Shown here: piece by piece, positions 25,598 through 35,177 of the stretch
Position numbering within the stretch: position 1 is the stretch's first letter
Layout of the letters: each line of letters starts with the position of its first letter
From: Clostridia bacterium
GTDB taxonomy: Bacteria > Bacillota > Clostridia > Christensenellales > Aristaeellaceae
DNA length: 64,000 nt
Direction: 5' to 3'
NCBI GenBank assembly: GCA_017448975.1
Contig: JAFSKN010000015.1
Location: 1-64,000 of the forward strand
Translations under genes and position numbers: made by a program
Notes under the pieces: generated by a model
Database searches by the model: none
Told to the model about the DNA's origin: nothing
Seen by the model: the letters and a program-made list of their open reading frames with translations, nothing else

Positions 25598-26257
25598 TTG
25601 ACGGTAGGGCTGATTTTGCTGGCCGGAGTCTCGGCGCTGGTTTTATTCGGCGTGGCCCAGCGGGTGCTGGACCGCATGCACCTGACGGACCGGGCCGCGC
25701 TGCTGATCGCGGCGCTGATCTTTTTGGGCGGTCTCCTGCCGGATATCCGCGTGGGGCAGGTATCGGTGAACTTGGGCGGGGCGGCGGTCCCCTTGGGCGT
25801 ATGCGTGTGGCTGCTGGTGAAAACGGACACCCGGCAGGAAGTGGTCCGCGCCCTGTGGGGCAGCGCGCTCACCGCCGTGATCGTTTTCCTGACCGGCAGG
25901 CTGATGCCCGCCGAGCCGGAGCAAATGACCATTGATCCCCAATACCTCTACGGCCTGGCAGGCGGGGCCGTCGCTTATCTGCTGGGGCGCTCCCGCCGGG
26001 CGGCCTTCATCTGCGGCGTGCTGGGCGTGATCCTGGCCGATATCGCCGTGGCGGTGATTAACTGGCAAAACGGCATTGAAACCACCCTGCGTTTGGGCAC
26101 TGCCGGGGCCATGGATACCGTGGTGATTTCCGGGCTGCTGGCCGTGCTCCTCAGCGAGCTTGTGGGCGAGCTGCTGGAACGGGCGGCCCGTGCCAATGGC
26201 CGGGAACCCAGCCCCACCGTGGAAACGCCCTTCCGCAAAGGAGGGAGCCGCTCATGA
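25598..26257 (+). CDS. DUF1614 membrane protein
   Basis: This 219-residue protein has about seven short hydrophobic segments and the LIFLGGLLPDIRVGQVSVNLGGAAVPLG region (about 40-67) seen in DUF1614 proteins. The start is TTG at 25598 with GAAGGAGGAGGAAC upstream. The family is common next to sporulation genes in Clostridia, function unknown. It overlaps spoIIP by ATGA, so the two are coupled. Confidence 0.82.
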   Translation: MTVGLILLAGVSALVLFGVAQRVLDRMHLTDRAALLIAALIFLGGLLPDIRVGQVSVNLGGAAVPLGVCVWLLVKTDTRQEVVRALWGSALTAVIVFLTGRLMPAEPEQMTIDPQYLYGLAGGAVAYLLGRSRRAAFICGVLGVILADIAVAVINWQNGIETTLRLGTAGAMDTVVISGLLAVLLSELVGELLERAARANGREPSPTVETPFRKGGSRS

Positions 26258-27342
26258 AAAAGCTGATTTCCGTCCTTTTCATATCGCTGCTTCTTTTGCC
26301 CTTCGCCGCCCTGGCCCAGGAGGACGAAACCGAGGACGTGTACCGGCTGCTGGACCCCCTGGGCGAAACCGTCACCTTCTTTTGCGGCACCCCGGAACCG
26401 GGAGATGAATACATTTCCGGAGACAACCGCCATTTCCGGGTTGTGCAGATCGACCCGGCGGCCAAGGCTGCCCGTATGGAAGATTTGGGCTCCTTTGCCC
26501 TGCCCGACGTGGCATGGGCGGCGGAAACCGCTTTGCCCGTGTCCGCCGTACGCCGCGCCGTGGCCCTCTACTGCACCCACAGCGATGAAAGCTACGAGCC
26601 CACCGACGGCAAAAGCAGCATCGAAAAGCGCGGCGGTATTTATGACGTGGCGGAAAGCCTGAAAGCCAGCCTGGAAAAGCAGGGCGTTATCGTCTATTAC
26701 AGCGACGAAAACCATTATCCCCACGACGCGGGCGCATACCGCCGCAGCCGCGCCACCGCCGCTTCCCTGGCCGAGGAAGGGGTGGACGCGATTTTCGACA
26801 TCCACCGGGACGGCATCCCCGACGCCAGCCAGTATGAAAGCACCGTGGACGGCGAAGACGTGACCAAGGTGCGCCTGCTGGTGGGCCGCTCCAACCAGAA
26901 CGCCGACGCCAACAAGCAGTTCGCCGCCCAGATCAAGGCCGTTGCGGACAAGGTGTATCCCGGTCTGGTCAAGGATATTTACGTGGGCAAAGGCACCTAC
27001 AACCAGGACCTTATGAGCCAGGCCGTGCTCCTGGAATTCGGTACCCACAAGAGCGATAAAAATGAGGTGCTGGCCTCCACCGCCCTCATGGCCGACGTGC
27101 TGAACCGTACCCTCTACGGCGGCGTCACCGGCGCGGCTGGCGGCGGAAAAACGTCCGCCCCCAAGAACTCCGGCGGCGTTTCCGGCATCGCCTGGGTCAT
27201 CGGCCTGCTCGTCGTTGGCGCGCTGGTCTACGCTTTCGCTGCCACCGGCGACCGCAGGCTGGCCTTTGATCAATTCAAGCGCACCTTCCGCGAAATGACC
27301 GGCGGTCTCCTGGGCGGCCGCAAGGACGGAGAAGAAGAATAA
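26254..27342 (+). CDS. spoIIP: Stage II sporulation protein P-like amidase/endopeptidase
   Basis: This 362-residue protein has a signal peptide (1-21, AALA), the SpoIIP domain (about 105-285) with LYCTHSDESYEPTDGKSS, DIHRDGIP and LLEFGTHKSDKNE, and a C-terminal span (about 310-328, WVIGLLVVGALVYAF). SpoIIP cuts peptidoglycan together with SpoIID during engulfment. The usual YHTH motif reads YCTH here, and the membrane anchor is C-terminal rather than N-terminal. A SpoIID-type protein is at 60946. Confidence 0.87.
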   Translation: MKKLISVLFISLLLLPFAALAQEDETEDVYRLLDPLGETVTFFCGTPEPGDEYISGDNRHFRVVQIDPAAKAARMEDLGSFALPDVAWAAETALPVSAVRRAVALYCTHSDESYEPTDGKSSIEKRGGIYDVAESLKASLEKQGVIVYYSDENHYPHDAGAYRRSRATAASLAEEGVDAIFDIHRDGIPDASQYESTVDGEDVTKVRLLVGRSNQNADANKQFAAQIKAVADKVYPGLVKDIYVGKGTYNQDLMSQAVLLEFGTHKSDKNEVLASTALMADVLNRTLYGGVTGAAGGGKTSAPKNSGGVSGIAWVIGLLVVGALVYAFAATGDRRLAFDQFKRTFREMTGGLLGGRKDGEEE

Positions 27343-27348
27343 AGAATT

Positions 27349-27413
27349 CTGGGGAAAACCATTCTTTGGCCTCCAAAGAATGGTTTTCCCCAGACCCCTT
27401 TCCAAGAAAGCCG
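27349..27413 (+). repeat. Palindromic hairpin repeat, copy 3 (after spoIIP)
   Basis: Perfect 21-bp stem 27349-27369/27373-27393 with loop CCT. One pair changed jointly (GGGGAAAACC/GGTTTTCCCC). The tail ACCCCTTTCCAAGAAAGCC follows. It starts 6 bases after the stop, in gene orientation. Confidence 0.9.
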
Positions 27414-27443
27414 TAAAATATTGGTTTTCCCTGTCTTATCCTA

Positions 27444-29837
27444 TTATTCCGGCTGTACATCGAAAGAAGTGAAACATAAAAGACCTGTGTTTTCAGCTTT
27501 TGCCATTGCAAAGCACTTTTCCGGATCGGTTTCATCCAGCAGCCGCAGGGTGAAGCGGAAGGTGTGGAAACCGCCCAAAGAAGCCTTGAAATTGGTCTCC
27601 CAGAAGTTATTCATCACCCAGGCGTACACCGGAGCCGTATTGCGCAGTTCCGGATCACCAGCCAGGCGAATGTCGTGGGGCAAAAGCGTCCCCATGCTGA
27701 TCATGGGCGCGTCGGGCATTTCCACCAGCACGGCGCCATCCTTTCCGATCCAGCAAACGCCATTTTGGGTTTCGTAAAAATCCGCGCAGGTGCCGGGGAG
27801 CTGATCGATCCGTGGCCGGAAGACGCAGCCCGTCTTATCTGCCCAGAACACAGCGTCTTCCCGGGCAAAGGGCAGCGCCAAATACACGTTTTCCGGCTCT
27901 ATGCGGCTTTCCTTATGCAGGCGGTAATCCACGTCCAGCCGGGGAATATCATGATAGGCTGTTAAAATCAGTTCGGCGGACAGGCTGCCCTTCACCTCAT
28001 AGGTCAAAACCACGCGGCTGAACACCGGGCCAAAATCCGTCACCCGCGCGTCCGTAAGCCTGCCAAAATCCCGCTTTGTATGCGGCGCTTTCCGGTTCCT
28101 GCCCATGCTCCGGCGCTCCGTGCAGGGGTCCGTGCGAATGGGCGTGATTTCGTAAATGGGTTCAAATGCCGTTTCTTCCCCCGTGATCAGCTCCCGTCCG
28201 CGCTTTCGGTCGAAAACGGAGGTGATTCCAGTCCCCGTTTCCCACTGGATGTGCAGGAAAGGCGTGATCATTTCAAAGGGCGTGCAGGCCCAATCCGGGT
28301 CCCGCAGGCGGTCATACGCAAAATCATGCACCCCGTCCGCCCCGTAATCGCATTGCAGGCCGATCATGGCAGGGGCCTTAGGCGGGTTTTCCTCCAGCCG
28401 GTACACGGCGTGTTCCAAGGGCTGCAAGGCCGCCAGCAGATTGAACTGCCAACCCCGGGCCACCCGGGACAGCTGATAGGGGATTTCCTGCCCCGTTTGC
28501 TCGTTCACGATGCGGAAATCTTTGTGCCGGAACAAAATCTCCAATTCCGTCCGGGCCACGGCCACAACCGGCACGGGATTGGGATTGACGGCGTGCAGGC
28601 GGTAATCCTTCCAGATCACCATGGGCGTTTCCCCCATATTTGCGCACAGGGCGTCCACACACAGGCTCACGGCTTCGTGGGCCTTGGCGGCGTACAGGGT
28701 CTTGCGCATATCCAGCAGGTTCACCATGGGATGGGCCGGTTCGGACACGCTGGAGGAAAAGCCCCAGGTATGCTCGGCGTACAGCATCAGGTTATATCGG
28801 GCTTTTTCCATCCGCTTCTTGGAAATCACGCCGCAGTCCGGGTCCAAATTCCGGCAAATATGGTATTTCCGCACCGCCTCCCGGTAGTGGCTCACCGCGT
28901 CGGGAGTGGAGCAGGTGCCGTCCGCCCACCAATCCGTCCAATCCCCCCGATAAATGGGAAGCTCTTCCGCATACTTCTCCACTTCGTCGAAGAACTGATC
29001 CAGGGTGGTCATTTCCAAAGGAATCTTTTCCCCGTTTTCCGCGTTCCACCGGTGGACGAATGCTATGATGCCGGGGCCGGGCGGCGAATTGTCCGTGCAC
29101 AGGCCGGACACCAGAATAGGGCAGAAATCAAAGGGGAACCCGTCCGCTTTCAGCTTTTCGGCGTAGGCGAACAGGCGGCGCCTGGACAGCTCCCAGTTGG
29201 TAAGACCCGTATTAGCCAAGCCGTCCTGAATCATGTATCCGTACTGGCCGGACAATTGGTGAATGTTGATTTCGTTGCCCAAATGGTAGTGTTCGCTCTG
29301 CCACACCAGCAGCCTTTGCCCGTCGGGCCCCTCCCACCGGAAGGGCATTTGTTTTTTTCCGGCGGCGTAATGCCCGTGGTGGGTATGCACCGCCGACAGC
29401 AGCCGCCGGACGCCCGCCCCGGCCAGGATGGAAGCGAAGCCCCAGGGATAACCGTTGATATCGGCGGTCATGGCGCTTTTGAGCTCGATTTCCTGTTCCG
29501 CCGCCGTCCGGCGGCATTTTTCCAGCGTTTCCCGCAGCACCGTTTCGTCCGTCAGGTCGGTGCCGTTGAGATAGCTGCCGGACAGGCCGATCCTGCCCGC
29601 CCGGACGAACCGCCAGAAATCCCCGATGTACGCGCTTGTACTGTTTTCCAGAAACCTTTCCAGCATCCAGAAGGTTTCCACGTTCCAGCAAAAGCCCGCC
29701 CACTGGGGCTTCCTCTCCGCCTCCCGCAGGATATCCACCACGCTTTCCAGGTACTTCACGTGGTTCCAGGCGATTTTCTCCTGCCGGTCCGTATATCCCA
29801 CGTCGGTGTGGGCGTGATGAATGAGATAAAACTTCAT
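27444..29837 (-). CDS. Glycoside hydrolase family 38-like alpha-mannosidase
   Basis: This 797-residue protein has the GH38 N-terminal domain: HAHTDVGYT (8-16, metal His/Asp) and TADINGYPWGF (about 143-153, with the nucleophile-position Asp), then the C-terminal beta domains. No signal peptide. GH38 enzymes hydrolyse alpha-mannosides in the cytoplasm of many gut bacteria; this divergent type resembles DUF5054 proteins, so the sugar is uncertain. AAGGAGG precedes the start. An AEC transporter lies 52 bp upstream. Confidence 0.85.
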   Translation of the reverse strand: MKFYLIHHAHTDVGYTDRQEKIAWNHVKYLESVVDILREAERKPQWAGFCWNVETFWMLERFLENSTSAYIGDFWRFVRAGRIGLSGSYLNGTDLTDETVLRETLEKCRRTAAEQEIELKSAMTADINGYPWGFASILAGAGVRRLLSAVHTHHGHYAAGKKQMPFRWEGPDGQRLLVWQSEHYHLGNEINIHQLSGQYGYMIQDGLANTGLTNWELSRRRLFAYAEKLKADGFPFDFCPILVSGLCTDNSPPGPGIIAFVHRWNAENGEKIPLEMTTLDQFFDEVEKYAEELPIYRGDWTDWWADGTCSTPDAVSHYREAVRKYHICRNLDPDCGVISKKRMEKARYNLMLYAEHTWGFSSSVSEPAHPMVNLLDMRKTLYAAKAHEAVSLCVDALCANMGETPMVIWKDYRLHAVNPNPVPVVAVARTELEILFRHKDFRIVNEQTGQEIPYQLSRVARGWQFNLLAALQPLEHAVYRLEENPPKAPAMIGLQCDYGADGVHDFAYDRLRDPDWACTPFEMITPFLHIQWETGTGITSVFDRKRGRELITGEETAFEPIYEITPIRTDPCTERRSMGRNRKAPHTKRDFGRLTDARVTDFGPVFSRVVLTYEVKGSLSAELILTAYHDIPRLDVDYRLHKESRIEPENVYLALPFAREDAVFWADKTGCVFRPRIDQLPGTCADFYETQNGVCWIGKDGAVLVEMPDAPMISMGTLLPHDIRLAGDPELRNTAPVYAWVMNNFWETNFKASLGGFHTFRFTLRLLDETDPEKCFAMAKAENTGLLCFTSFDVQPE

Positions 29838-29889
29838 AGGCGCGCCTCCTTCGCAAAAGAAAAAGCAGCGCGCGGCTGCTTTTGGAGCA

Positions 29890-30828
29890 TCAAATCAAAC
29901 CGGTGGTTTTCATGGCGAACACGAAAAGGAAGGTGGAAAAAATGCATAGGGCGCTGGTGATGGCCACGCACTCGGCGGCCAATTCGCCGTCGCCGCCCAT
30001 GCTCTGGGCCATGGGATAGGAGCTCACCGCCACAGGCGCGCCGAAAGCGATAAAGGCGCAGGCCAGCGCCACGTCCCGCATGCCCGCCGCCACGCAGATC
30101 GCCATGCCGATCAGGGGTGAAAGGAACAGCTTCCAGGGAACCACGATAGCAAGCTGCCGGATATGGGCTTTGGCACTGGAAAACTGGATGGCTCCGCCCA
30201 GGGTGAACAGCGCCAGGGGCGTGGCCACCTTGCTCAAATCGCCCATGGAGGTTTTCAGGAAGGCGGGGGGCTGGAAATGCAGCAGCCATAAGGCGAAGCC
30301 CAGCAGGGAGCTGATGATCAGGGGATTTTTCAGGATGTTCAGCACGATGCGGCCGGGCTTAATTTTTCCCTGACCCCATACGCTCAGGGCGATCACGGAG
30401 AAAACGTTGTAAAAAGGCACCGTTACCGTCACCAGCAGCGCGGCCAGGGACGTATCCTGACCCGGAAACAGCATGGCCACCAGGGGGATGCCGAAAAAGG
30501 CGTAATTGGCCCGGCCCATGGCCTGAATCATCACGCCGATCTTTTTCGGGTCTTTTTCCAGCCGGGGCACGAACAGGAACAGCAGGCCGAACTGCGCGGC
30601 GAGCAAACCGGGGATCAGCAGGAAAGTGATGCCCGAAATGTGGGTGTCATAGGGCGTGTTCATCACGCTGTAACACAGGTTCACGGGCAGAAACACCCGG
30701 AACACCAACTGGTTCACGTCCTTCACAAGCTGCTCCTTCAGCAGGCCGATCCGGCGGCAGAACCATCCGGCCGTCATCAGCGTCAGCAGCGGCAGAACCG
30801 TGTTCAGGGCAAAGAGAAAATCATCCAT
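29890..30828 (-). CDS. AEC-family (auxin efflux carrier-type) transporter
   Basis: This 312-residue integral membrane protein has about ten spans in two five-helix halves, with a central polar loop. VLPLLTLMTAGWFCRRIGLL at the start and FIAFGAPVAVSSYPMAQSMGG near the end are typical AEC features. Bacterial members carry malate, malonate or other organic acids; substrate unknown here. It sits between GH38 and the CapA-like gene, probably one transcript. Confidence 0.88.
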   Translation of the reverse strand: MDDFLFALNTVLPLLTLMTAGWFCRRIGLLKEQLVKDVNQLVFRVFLPVNLCYSVMNTPYDTHISGITFLLIPGLLAAQFGLLFLFVPRLEKDPKKIGVMIQAMGRANYAFFGIPLVAMLFPGQDTSLAALLVTVTVPFYNVFSVIALSVWGQGKIKPGRIVLNILKNPLIISSLLGFALWLLHFQPPAFLKTSMGDLSKVATPLALFTLGGAIQFSSAKAHIRQLAIVVPWKLFLSPLIGMAICVAAGMRDVALACAFIAFGAPVAVSSYPMAQSMGGDGELAAECVAITSALCIFSTFLFVFAMKTTGLI

Positions 30829-30846
30829 GGCGGTTTCCTTTCTTTG

Positions 30847-32178
30847 CTAAGGCCGTTGGGTGACAGGGCTGTTTTTCAGAATCGTCCGCACGCGGGTCAG
30901 CGCCCGCTGCATGACCTCCTTCTGCTGGCTGCTCATTTCCTCCGGGGCGGGGTCCGCGCTGCACAGCACACGGTATTGCACCGCGCCGTTCACGCTCTGC
31001 CGCCAGATATAGGTGGGGGTGTACTCCGTCTGGAACTGCATGCGGCCCTGGGCGTCGCTTGAAACGGTCAGATGCAGCAGCACGCCGGAAATATCGTAGC
31101 CCTCCCGGGATTCGGTGAGCAGTGTGCCCAAAGAGTAGGCCACAAAGGTGTCCCGGGCTTTGCCGTCCTCCCCCGTGCAGGAAATGATCTCCATGGGCAG
31201 CACCCTGCTGGGCCGCGTTCCCAGGATAATATCCGCACCCATTTGGGCCAGGGCCAGGGCCGTTTCGCGCTGGGCACGGGTCACGTCGGTGGCGTTGGCT
31301 TTGCCCCAGTACAGGCACACGATCACGCACCGCGCTCCCTGGCTGCGGGCCCAGCGGATATCCGCCCGGGCGGCTTCCAGGGAGAAGGGCTGCAAAGCTC
31401 TGGTTGTTTCCTTCTGCGCGTTCTTGCTTTTGGCGGTCAGCACGTCCGTATAGGACAGCAACGCCACCTCGCCGCCGTTGAGGGGGATCAAACGGCGCTG
31501 GGACGCGCCGGATATGTTCACGCCGGTGCAGGTGAGGCCCCGGGCATTCAGAGCGTTAACGGTGTCCGCCGCCCCCTGCACGTTCTGATCCAGGATATGC
31601 TCGCTGCCCACGATCACCTGATCCATCCCCAAACCGTGCACGGCGTCCGCCGCCTCCGACAGGGCGATGGCGTCCCCATACTTGCGGTCAGAGACGTTGA
31701 GGAGCTGGGGCAGGGTGACCAGATTCAGGTCGGCGTACACCTTGCCGCTGATCTGGGCAAGAACAGGGCGGTAATCCGCCGTTTTATCCGCTTTGCTGTA
31801 TACGGAATCGGTAATATCGCTGTGAAAGGAAAGCAGGCCCCCGGCGGTCAGGGTAAAGGTATAGGGCGGCAGGGCGGGGGTCGCCTCCGCGGGCGCGGGC
31901 GTATTCGCGGGCGCGGGCGTATCGGTAGCCGGAGCCGCGGTGGCAGGCGCGAGGGTTACCTTCACGGTGCGCACCTGATTCTGGGCCGAGGTCGGAGCCG
32001 GGGTGGGGCCCTGGAACGCCGAACTCATCAGCCCGATCACGCGCCGGGCGTCCATCTGCGCGTCGGTGTCCTGTCCCCGCATCCTGCTGAACATGAACAG
32101 ACACCCCGCCGTCACCGCAGCGGTGAGCAGCAGGGTCAATATGGTGCCCATGGACCAGCCTGGCTTATGGTGCTTCAT
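30847..32178 (-). CDS. CapA/PGA_cap-fold protein with degenerate active site
   Basis: This 443-residue membrane-anchored protein has one N-terminal span (about 10-30), an Ala/Pro/Thr linker (about 58-105) and a CapA-like metallophosphatase domain (about 110-400). Against the intact CapA at 47041, the metal motifs are replaced: GD is GG (AGGLLSF), NLE is NLV, the NNH region reads GSEHIL, HWG is YWG, and GHHPHVLQP is GTRPSRVLPM. Catalysis is unlikely; a binding role is inferred. Confidence 0.75.
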   Translation of the reverse strand: MKHHKPGWSMGTILTLLLTAAVTAGCLFMFSRMRGQDTDAQMDARRVIGLMSSAFQGPTPAPTSAQNQVRTVKVTLAPATAAPATDTPAPANTPAPAEATPALPPYTFTLTAGGLLSFHSDITDSVYSKADKTADYRPVLAQISGKVYADLNLVTLPQLLNVSDRKYGDAIALSEAADAVHGLGMDQVIVGSEHILDQNVQGAADTVNALNARGLTCTGVNISGASQRRLIPLNGGEVALLSYTDVLTAKSKNAQKETTRALQPFSLEAARADIRWARSQGARCVIVCLYWGKANATDVTRAQRETALALAQMGADIILGTRPSRVLPMEIISCTGEDGKARDTFVAYSLGTLLTESREGYDISGVLLHLTVSSDAQGRMQFQTEYTPTYIWRQSVNGAVQYRVLCSADPAPEEMSSQQKEVMQRALTRVRTILKNSPVTQRP

Positions 32179-32210
32179 ACCCTTTTCTCCGAAACGCCTT
32201 AGATCATTTT

Positions 32211-32329
32211 GGAGCGTGGCGTGTGGCGTTTTTTGGGTGTTTTCCGCTTTGTACCCGTAAAGCCAGCAAGCTCAAAACACCCACTATATAAACTCCACGC
32301 TCCACTCTCCACACTTCACGCTTCGCGCC
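32211..32329. repeat. Heptanucleotide repeat hairpin, locus 4
   Basis: Arm 1 GGAGCGTGGCGTGTGGCG (32211-32228). Arm 2 (32286-32329) consists of units AACTCCA, CGCTCCA, CTCTCCA, CACTTCA, CGCTTCG. It lies between hom and the CapA-like gene. Confidence 0.8.
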
Positions 32330-32375
32330 TCAACGTGCGCTTGAAGATTGTGCCGCAGAATAATGCTCTGCGTCC

Positions 32376-33656
32376 TTACGCCTTCGCTTCCACCCGGATC
32401 ATGCTTTCCACCCGGGCGTCGCGGGAATCGATGGCGGCCAGGGCCTTGCGGATGGAACATTCCCCGGCGTCATGGGTGATCAATACGATCTGGGCGCGTC
32501 CGTTCACGGCGTCGCGCTGCATGAGGTTGCGGATGCTGATGCCCTCGTTGCCGAGGCACGTGGTGATGTGGGCCAGCACGCCGGGCCGGTCGCTGGCCTC
32601 TAAGCGCACGTAGAAGCTGCACCGCCAGTCGTTGGTGACGGTGAGGCCCTCGGCCAGCTTATCGGAATTGCGGAAGGTGGGATGCCGGGGCGTTTCCCGG
32701 GATACGGCGTACAGCATATCGCTCACCACGGCGCTGGCGGTGGGCGCGCTGCCCGCGCCGCGGCCGAAGAGCATCATATCGTCGCAGGCGTGGCCGTGAA
32801 GGAAAATGGCGTTGAAGGAACCGTTCACGGAGGCCAGGGGATGGCTGTCCGGAATGAAGGTGGGATGCACCCGGGCGTCGATCACATTGCCCTGACGCTT
32901 GGCAATGGCCAGCAGCTTCAGCGTATAGCCCAATTCCTTGCCGAAGGCGATATCCGCGGCGGTCACCTGGGTGATGCCCTGGCGGTAAATCACATCAAAG
33001 GGCACCCGGGCGTGGAACGCCAGGGAAGAAAGGATGCTCAGCTTGTACGCCGCGTCGAAGCCCTCCACGTCGCTGGTGGGGTCCGGCTCCGCCAGGCCCA
33101 AGCGCTGGGCGTCGCTGAGCACGGCGGCGTAATCGCTGCCCTCCTGGCTCATGCGGGTCAAAATATAGTTGGTGGTGCCGTTCACAATGCCCATCATTTC
33201 CTCGATGCGGTTGCTCATGAGGGAATCCACGGTGGTGCGGATGATGGGGATCGCACCGCAGACGGCGGCTTCGTAATACAGGCCGCTGCCGTGCTTTTCC
33301 GCCGCTTCCTGCAAAATATGCCAATTGAGGGCCAGGGCCATTTTGTTGGCCGTGACCACCGTTTTGCCCATTTCCAGGGCGCGGAGCATGTAGCGGGTTG
33401 CGGGTTCCTCGCCCCCCATGAATTCCAGCACCATTTCGATGGCGGGATCGTCCGTCACCTGGGCGGGGTCGGTAGTGAGCAGATTCTCAGGCACAACGGC
33501 GTCCCGCTTTTTGTGCACGTCCCGCACCAGGATGCGCTTGATATCGAACACCACGCCGCTGCGGTGCAAAAGATCGTCCTTAAACTCGTTCAGCAGCTTC
33601 CACACGCCGCAGCCGATGTTGCCGCAGCCCAAAAACCCAACCGTTACCGTACGCAT
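32376..33656 (-). CDS. hom: Homoserine dehydrogenase
   Basis: This 426-residue enzyme has the NAD(P)-binding motif GFLGCGNIGCGVW (8-20), the catalytic domain (about 140-320, with YEAAVCGAIPIIRT, NGTTNYILTRM and DVEGFDAAYKL) and a C-terminal ACT domain (about 348-425). It reduces aspartate semialdehyde to homoserine for threonine and methionine. It is the last gene after panT and coaX, 15 bp downstream. Confidence 0.95.
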   Translation of the reverse strand: MRTVTVGFLGCGNIGCGVWKLLNEFKDDLLHRSGVVFDIKRILVRDVHKKRDAVVPENLLTTDPAQVTDDPAIEMVLEFMGGEEPATRYMLRALEMGKTVVTANKMALALNWHILQEAAEKHGSGLYYEAAVCGAIPIIRTTVDSLMSNRIEEMMGIVNGTTNYILTRMSQEGSDYAAVLSDAQRLGLAEPDPTSDVEGFDAAYKLSILSSLAFHARVPFDVIYRQGITQVTAADIAFGKELGYTLKLLAIAKRQGNVIDARVHPTFIPDSHPLASVNGSFNAIFLHGHACDDMMLFGRGAGSAPTASAVVSDMLYAVSRETPRHPTFRNSDKLAEGLTVTNDWRCSFYVRLEASDRPGVLAHITTCLGNEGISIRNLMQRDAVNGRAQIVLITHDAGECSIRKALAAIDSRDARVESMIRVEAKA

Positions 33657-33671
33657 TTCGTTTTCCCTCCG

Positions 33672-34448
33672 TTACGCCTTCATCTGATTCTTTTCATAGA
33701 TCAGCCGCAGGCCTTTTAATGTAAGCAAACCGTCGATATGATCGATCACCCCGGATTTCTGGGCGATGAGCCGCGCCATGCCGCCGGTGGCGATCACCTT
33801 GGCTCCGGGGCAGCCCATTTCCCGGCGCATTTCGTTCACCAGATAGATCACCTGGCCCACATAGCCGTTGATCACGCCGGACTGCAGGTTGGCAATGGTG
33901 GTCCTGCCGATCACCTTTTCCGGCATGACCAATTCAAAGTGGGGCAGCTTGGCCGTGCCGGACACCAGCGCCTCGCTGGTGAGCTTGATGCCGGGGCAAA
34001 TGCAGCCGCCCAGCAGGGAGCCCTTGGCGTCCAGCGCGCCGAAGGTGGTAGCGGTGCCGAAATCAATGTACACGCAGGGGCCGCCGTACAGAGAAAACGC
34101 CGCCAAGGCGTTGCAGATGCGGTCGCTGCCGATTTCCCGGGGGTTTTCGTACTTGATATCAATGCCCGTTTTCACGCCGGGGCCCACCGCCATGGGATCC
34201 ATGCCGAAGTATTCCCGGCACATGTGCTCCACGGTGAAATTCACCGTAGGCACCACGGAGGACATAACGATGCCCGTCACCTGCTTTTTATCGATCCCTT
34301 CGTGATCGAACAGCTGGGAGATCATCACGCCCATCTCGTCGCTGGTATATTTCCGGGTGGTGGACAGGCGCCAGTAGTGCACCATTTCCGGCCCGTCGAA
34401 CAGGGCGGTTTTGATGTTGGTGTTGCCCACGTCTATCGTAAACAGCAT
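33672..34448 (-). CDS. coaX: Type III pantothenate kinase
   Basis: This 258-residue enzyme opens with MLFTIDVGNTNIKTALFDG, the phosphate-binding motif of type III kinases. It also has REIGSDRICNALAA (about 100-113) and VYIDFGTATTFGAL (about 120-133). It phosphorylates pantothenate, the first step of CoA synthesis, and needs a monovalent cation. It follows the S-component gene by 20 bp, so uptake and phosphorylation are linked. Confidence 0.95.
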   Translation of the reverse strand: MLFTIDVGNTNIKTALFDGPEMVHYWRLSTTRKYTSDEMGVMISQLFDHEGIDKKQVTGIVMSSVVPTVNFTVEHMCREYFGMDPMAVGPGVKTGIDIKYENPREIGSDRICNALAAFSLYGGPCVYIDFGTATTFGALDAKGSLLGGCICPGIKLTSEALVSGTAKLPHFELVMPEKVIGRTTIANLQSGVINGYVGQVIYLVNEMRREMGCPGAKVIATGGMARLIAQKSGVIDHIDGLLTLKGLRLIYEKNQMKA

Positions 34449-34468
34449 GCCGGTTTTTTCTCCTTTTT

Positions 34469-35071
34469 TCAGATCAAACGCGCCTTTTTCAGCGCCGCGC
34501 CCACTGCGCCGGTCACTGCGGCGGCCACGATCATTTCCACCACTGCGTTGATGCCCACGGAAGCGATGATAAAGGCGATCACACCGCGGCCCGCCATGAG
34601 CCCCTGGATGTATTCCGTATTGCCGAACAGCAGCACCAGAGAGGACATGAAAAACAGCGTGTTGAAAAATGCCGCCGAGAAGCCGGTGATCATGCAGCTC
34701 AGGTAAGCGTTCATCCGCTTGTACAGCGCCCTGTAAACCAGGGCGGCCAGCACGCCTACCAGCACGCGGGACACAAACCTTTGAATAAAGCACAGCACCG
34801 GGCTGATACCCACCAGCACGGCTCCCATGCCGCTGAAGCCCACCAGACCGAAGCACTGCAGGAAGCTGATCAGGCCGAACACGCCGCCCATCAGCGCGCC
34901 GCCGCCCAGGCCGATGGCGATGGCGGCAATGGCTACCGGGATCATATTGAAGGTGATCGACAGCCCGGCGGGCTGGGGAATGTTCACATAGCCCAGCACG
35001 ATCAGCAGGGCGGTGAGCAGGGCAAACAGGGTCAGCTTGACCGTGGTATCACGGCGATTTCCGGTTTTCAT
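34469..35071 (-). CDS. ECF transporter S component, probably pantothenate (PanT-like)
   Basis: This 200-residue protein has six spans and the S-component pattern LTLFALLTALLIVLGYVNIP with later GGALMGGVFGLISFLQCF. S components bind vitamins and share the EcfAT module. Position directly before coaX in one operon points to pantothenate (inference). It has a consensus promoter and a leader of about 100 nt with a closing stem. Confidence 0.85.
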   Translation of the reverse strand: MKTGNRRDTTVKLTLFALLTALLIVLGYVNIPQPAGLSITFNMIPVAIAAIAIGLGGGALMGGVFGLISFLQCFGLVGFSGMGAVLVGISPVLCFIQRFVSRVLVGVLAALVYRALYKRMNAYLSCMITGFSAAFFNTLFFMSSLVLLFGNTEYIQGLMAGRGVIAFIIASVGINAVVEMIVAAAVTGAVGAALKKARLI

Positions 35072-35100
35072 TTTCTTTTCCTCCGTTCAAGTTCTGTAAA

Positions 35101-35170
35101 GATACCTGACGCAATGCAGGGGTACGTTTTTGCCCGCGTCCAGCCCCGGAACGGGTGCCGGCATTGCAGG
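35101..35170 (-). promoter_or_regulatory. Structured leader of panT-coaX-hom
   Basis: On the minus strand CCTGCAATGC pairs with GCATTG-CGT-CAGG (10 bp with a 3-nt bulge), closing a GC-rich loop of about 49 nt that can fold further. It lies about 30 nt before the panT start. A regulatory RNA is possible but not shown. Confidence 0.4.
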
Positions 35171-35177
35171 CCCCCTC

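Noticed and set aside
28080..29960. 626-codon plus-strand ORF
   Set aside because: Antisense to the GH38 gene, which has clear catalytic motifs and an SD.
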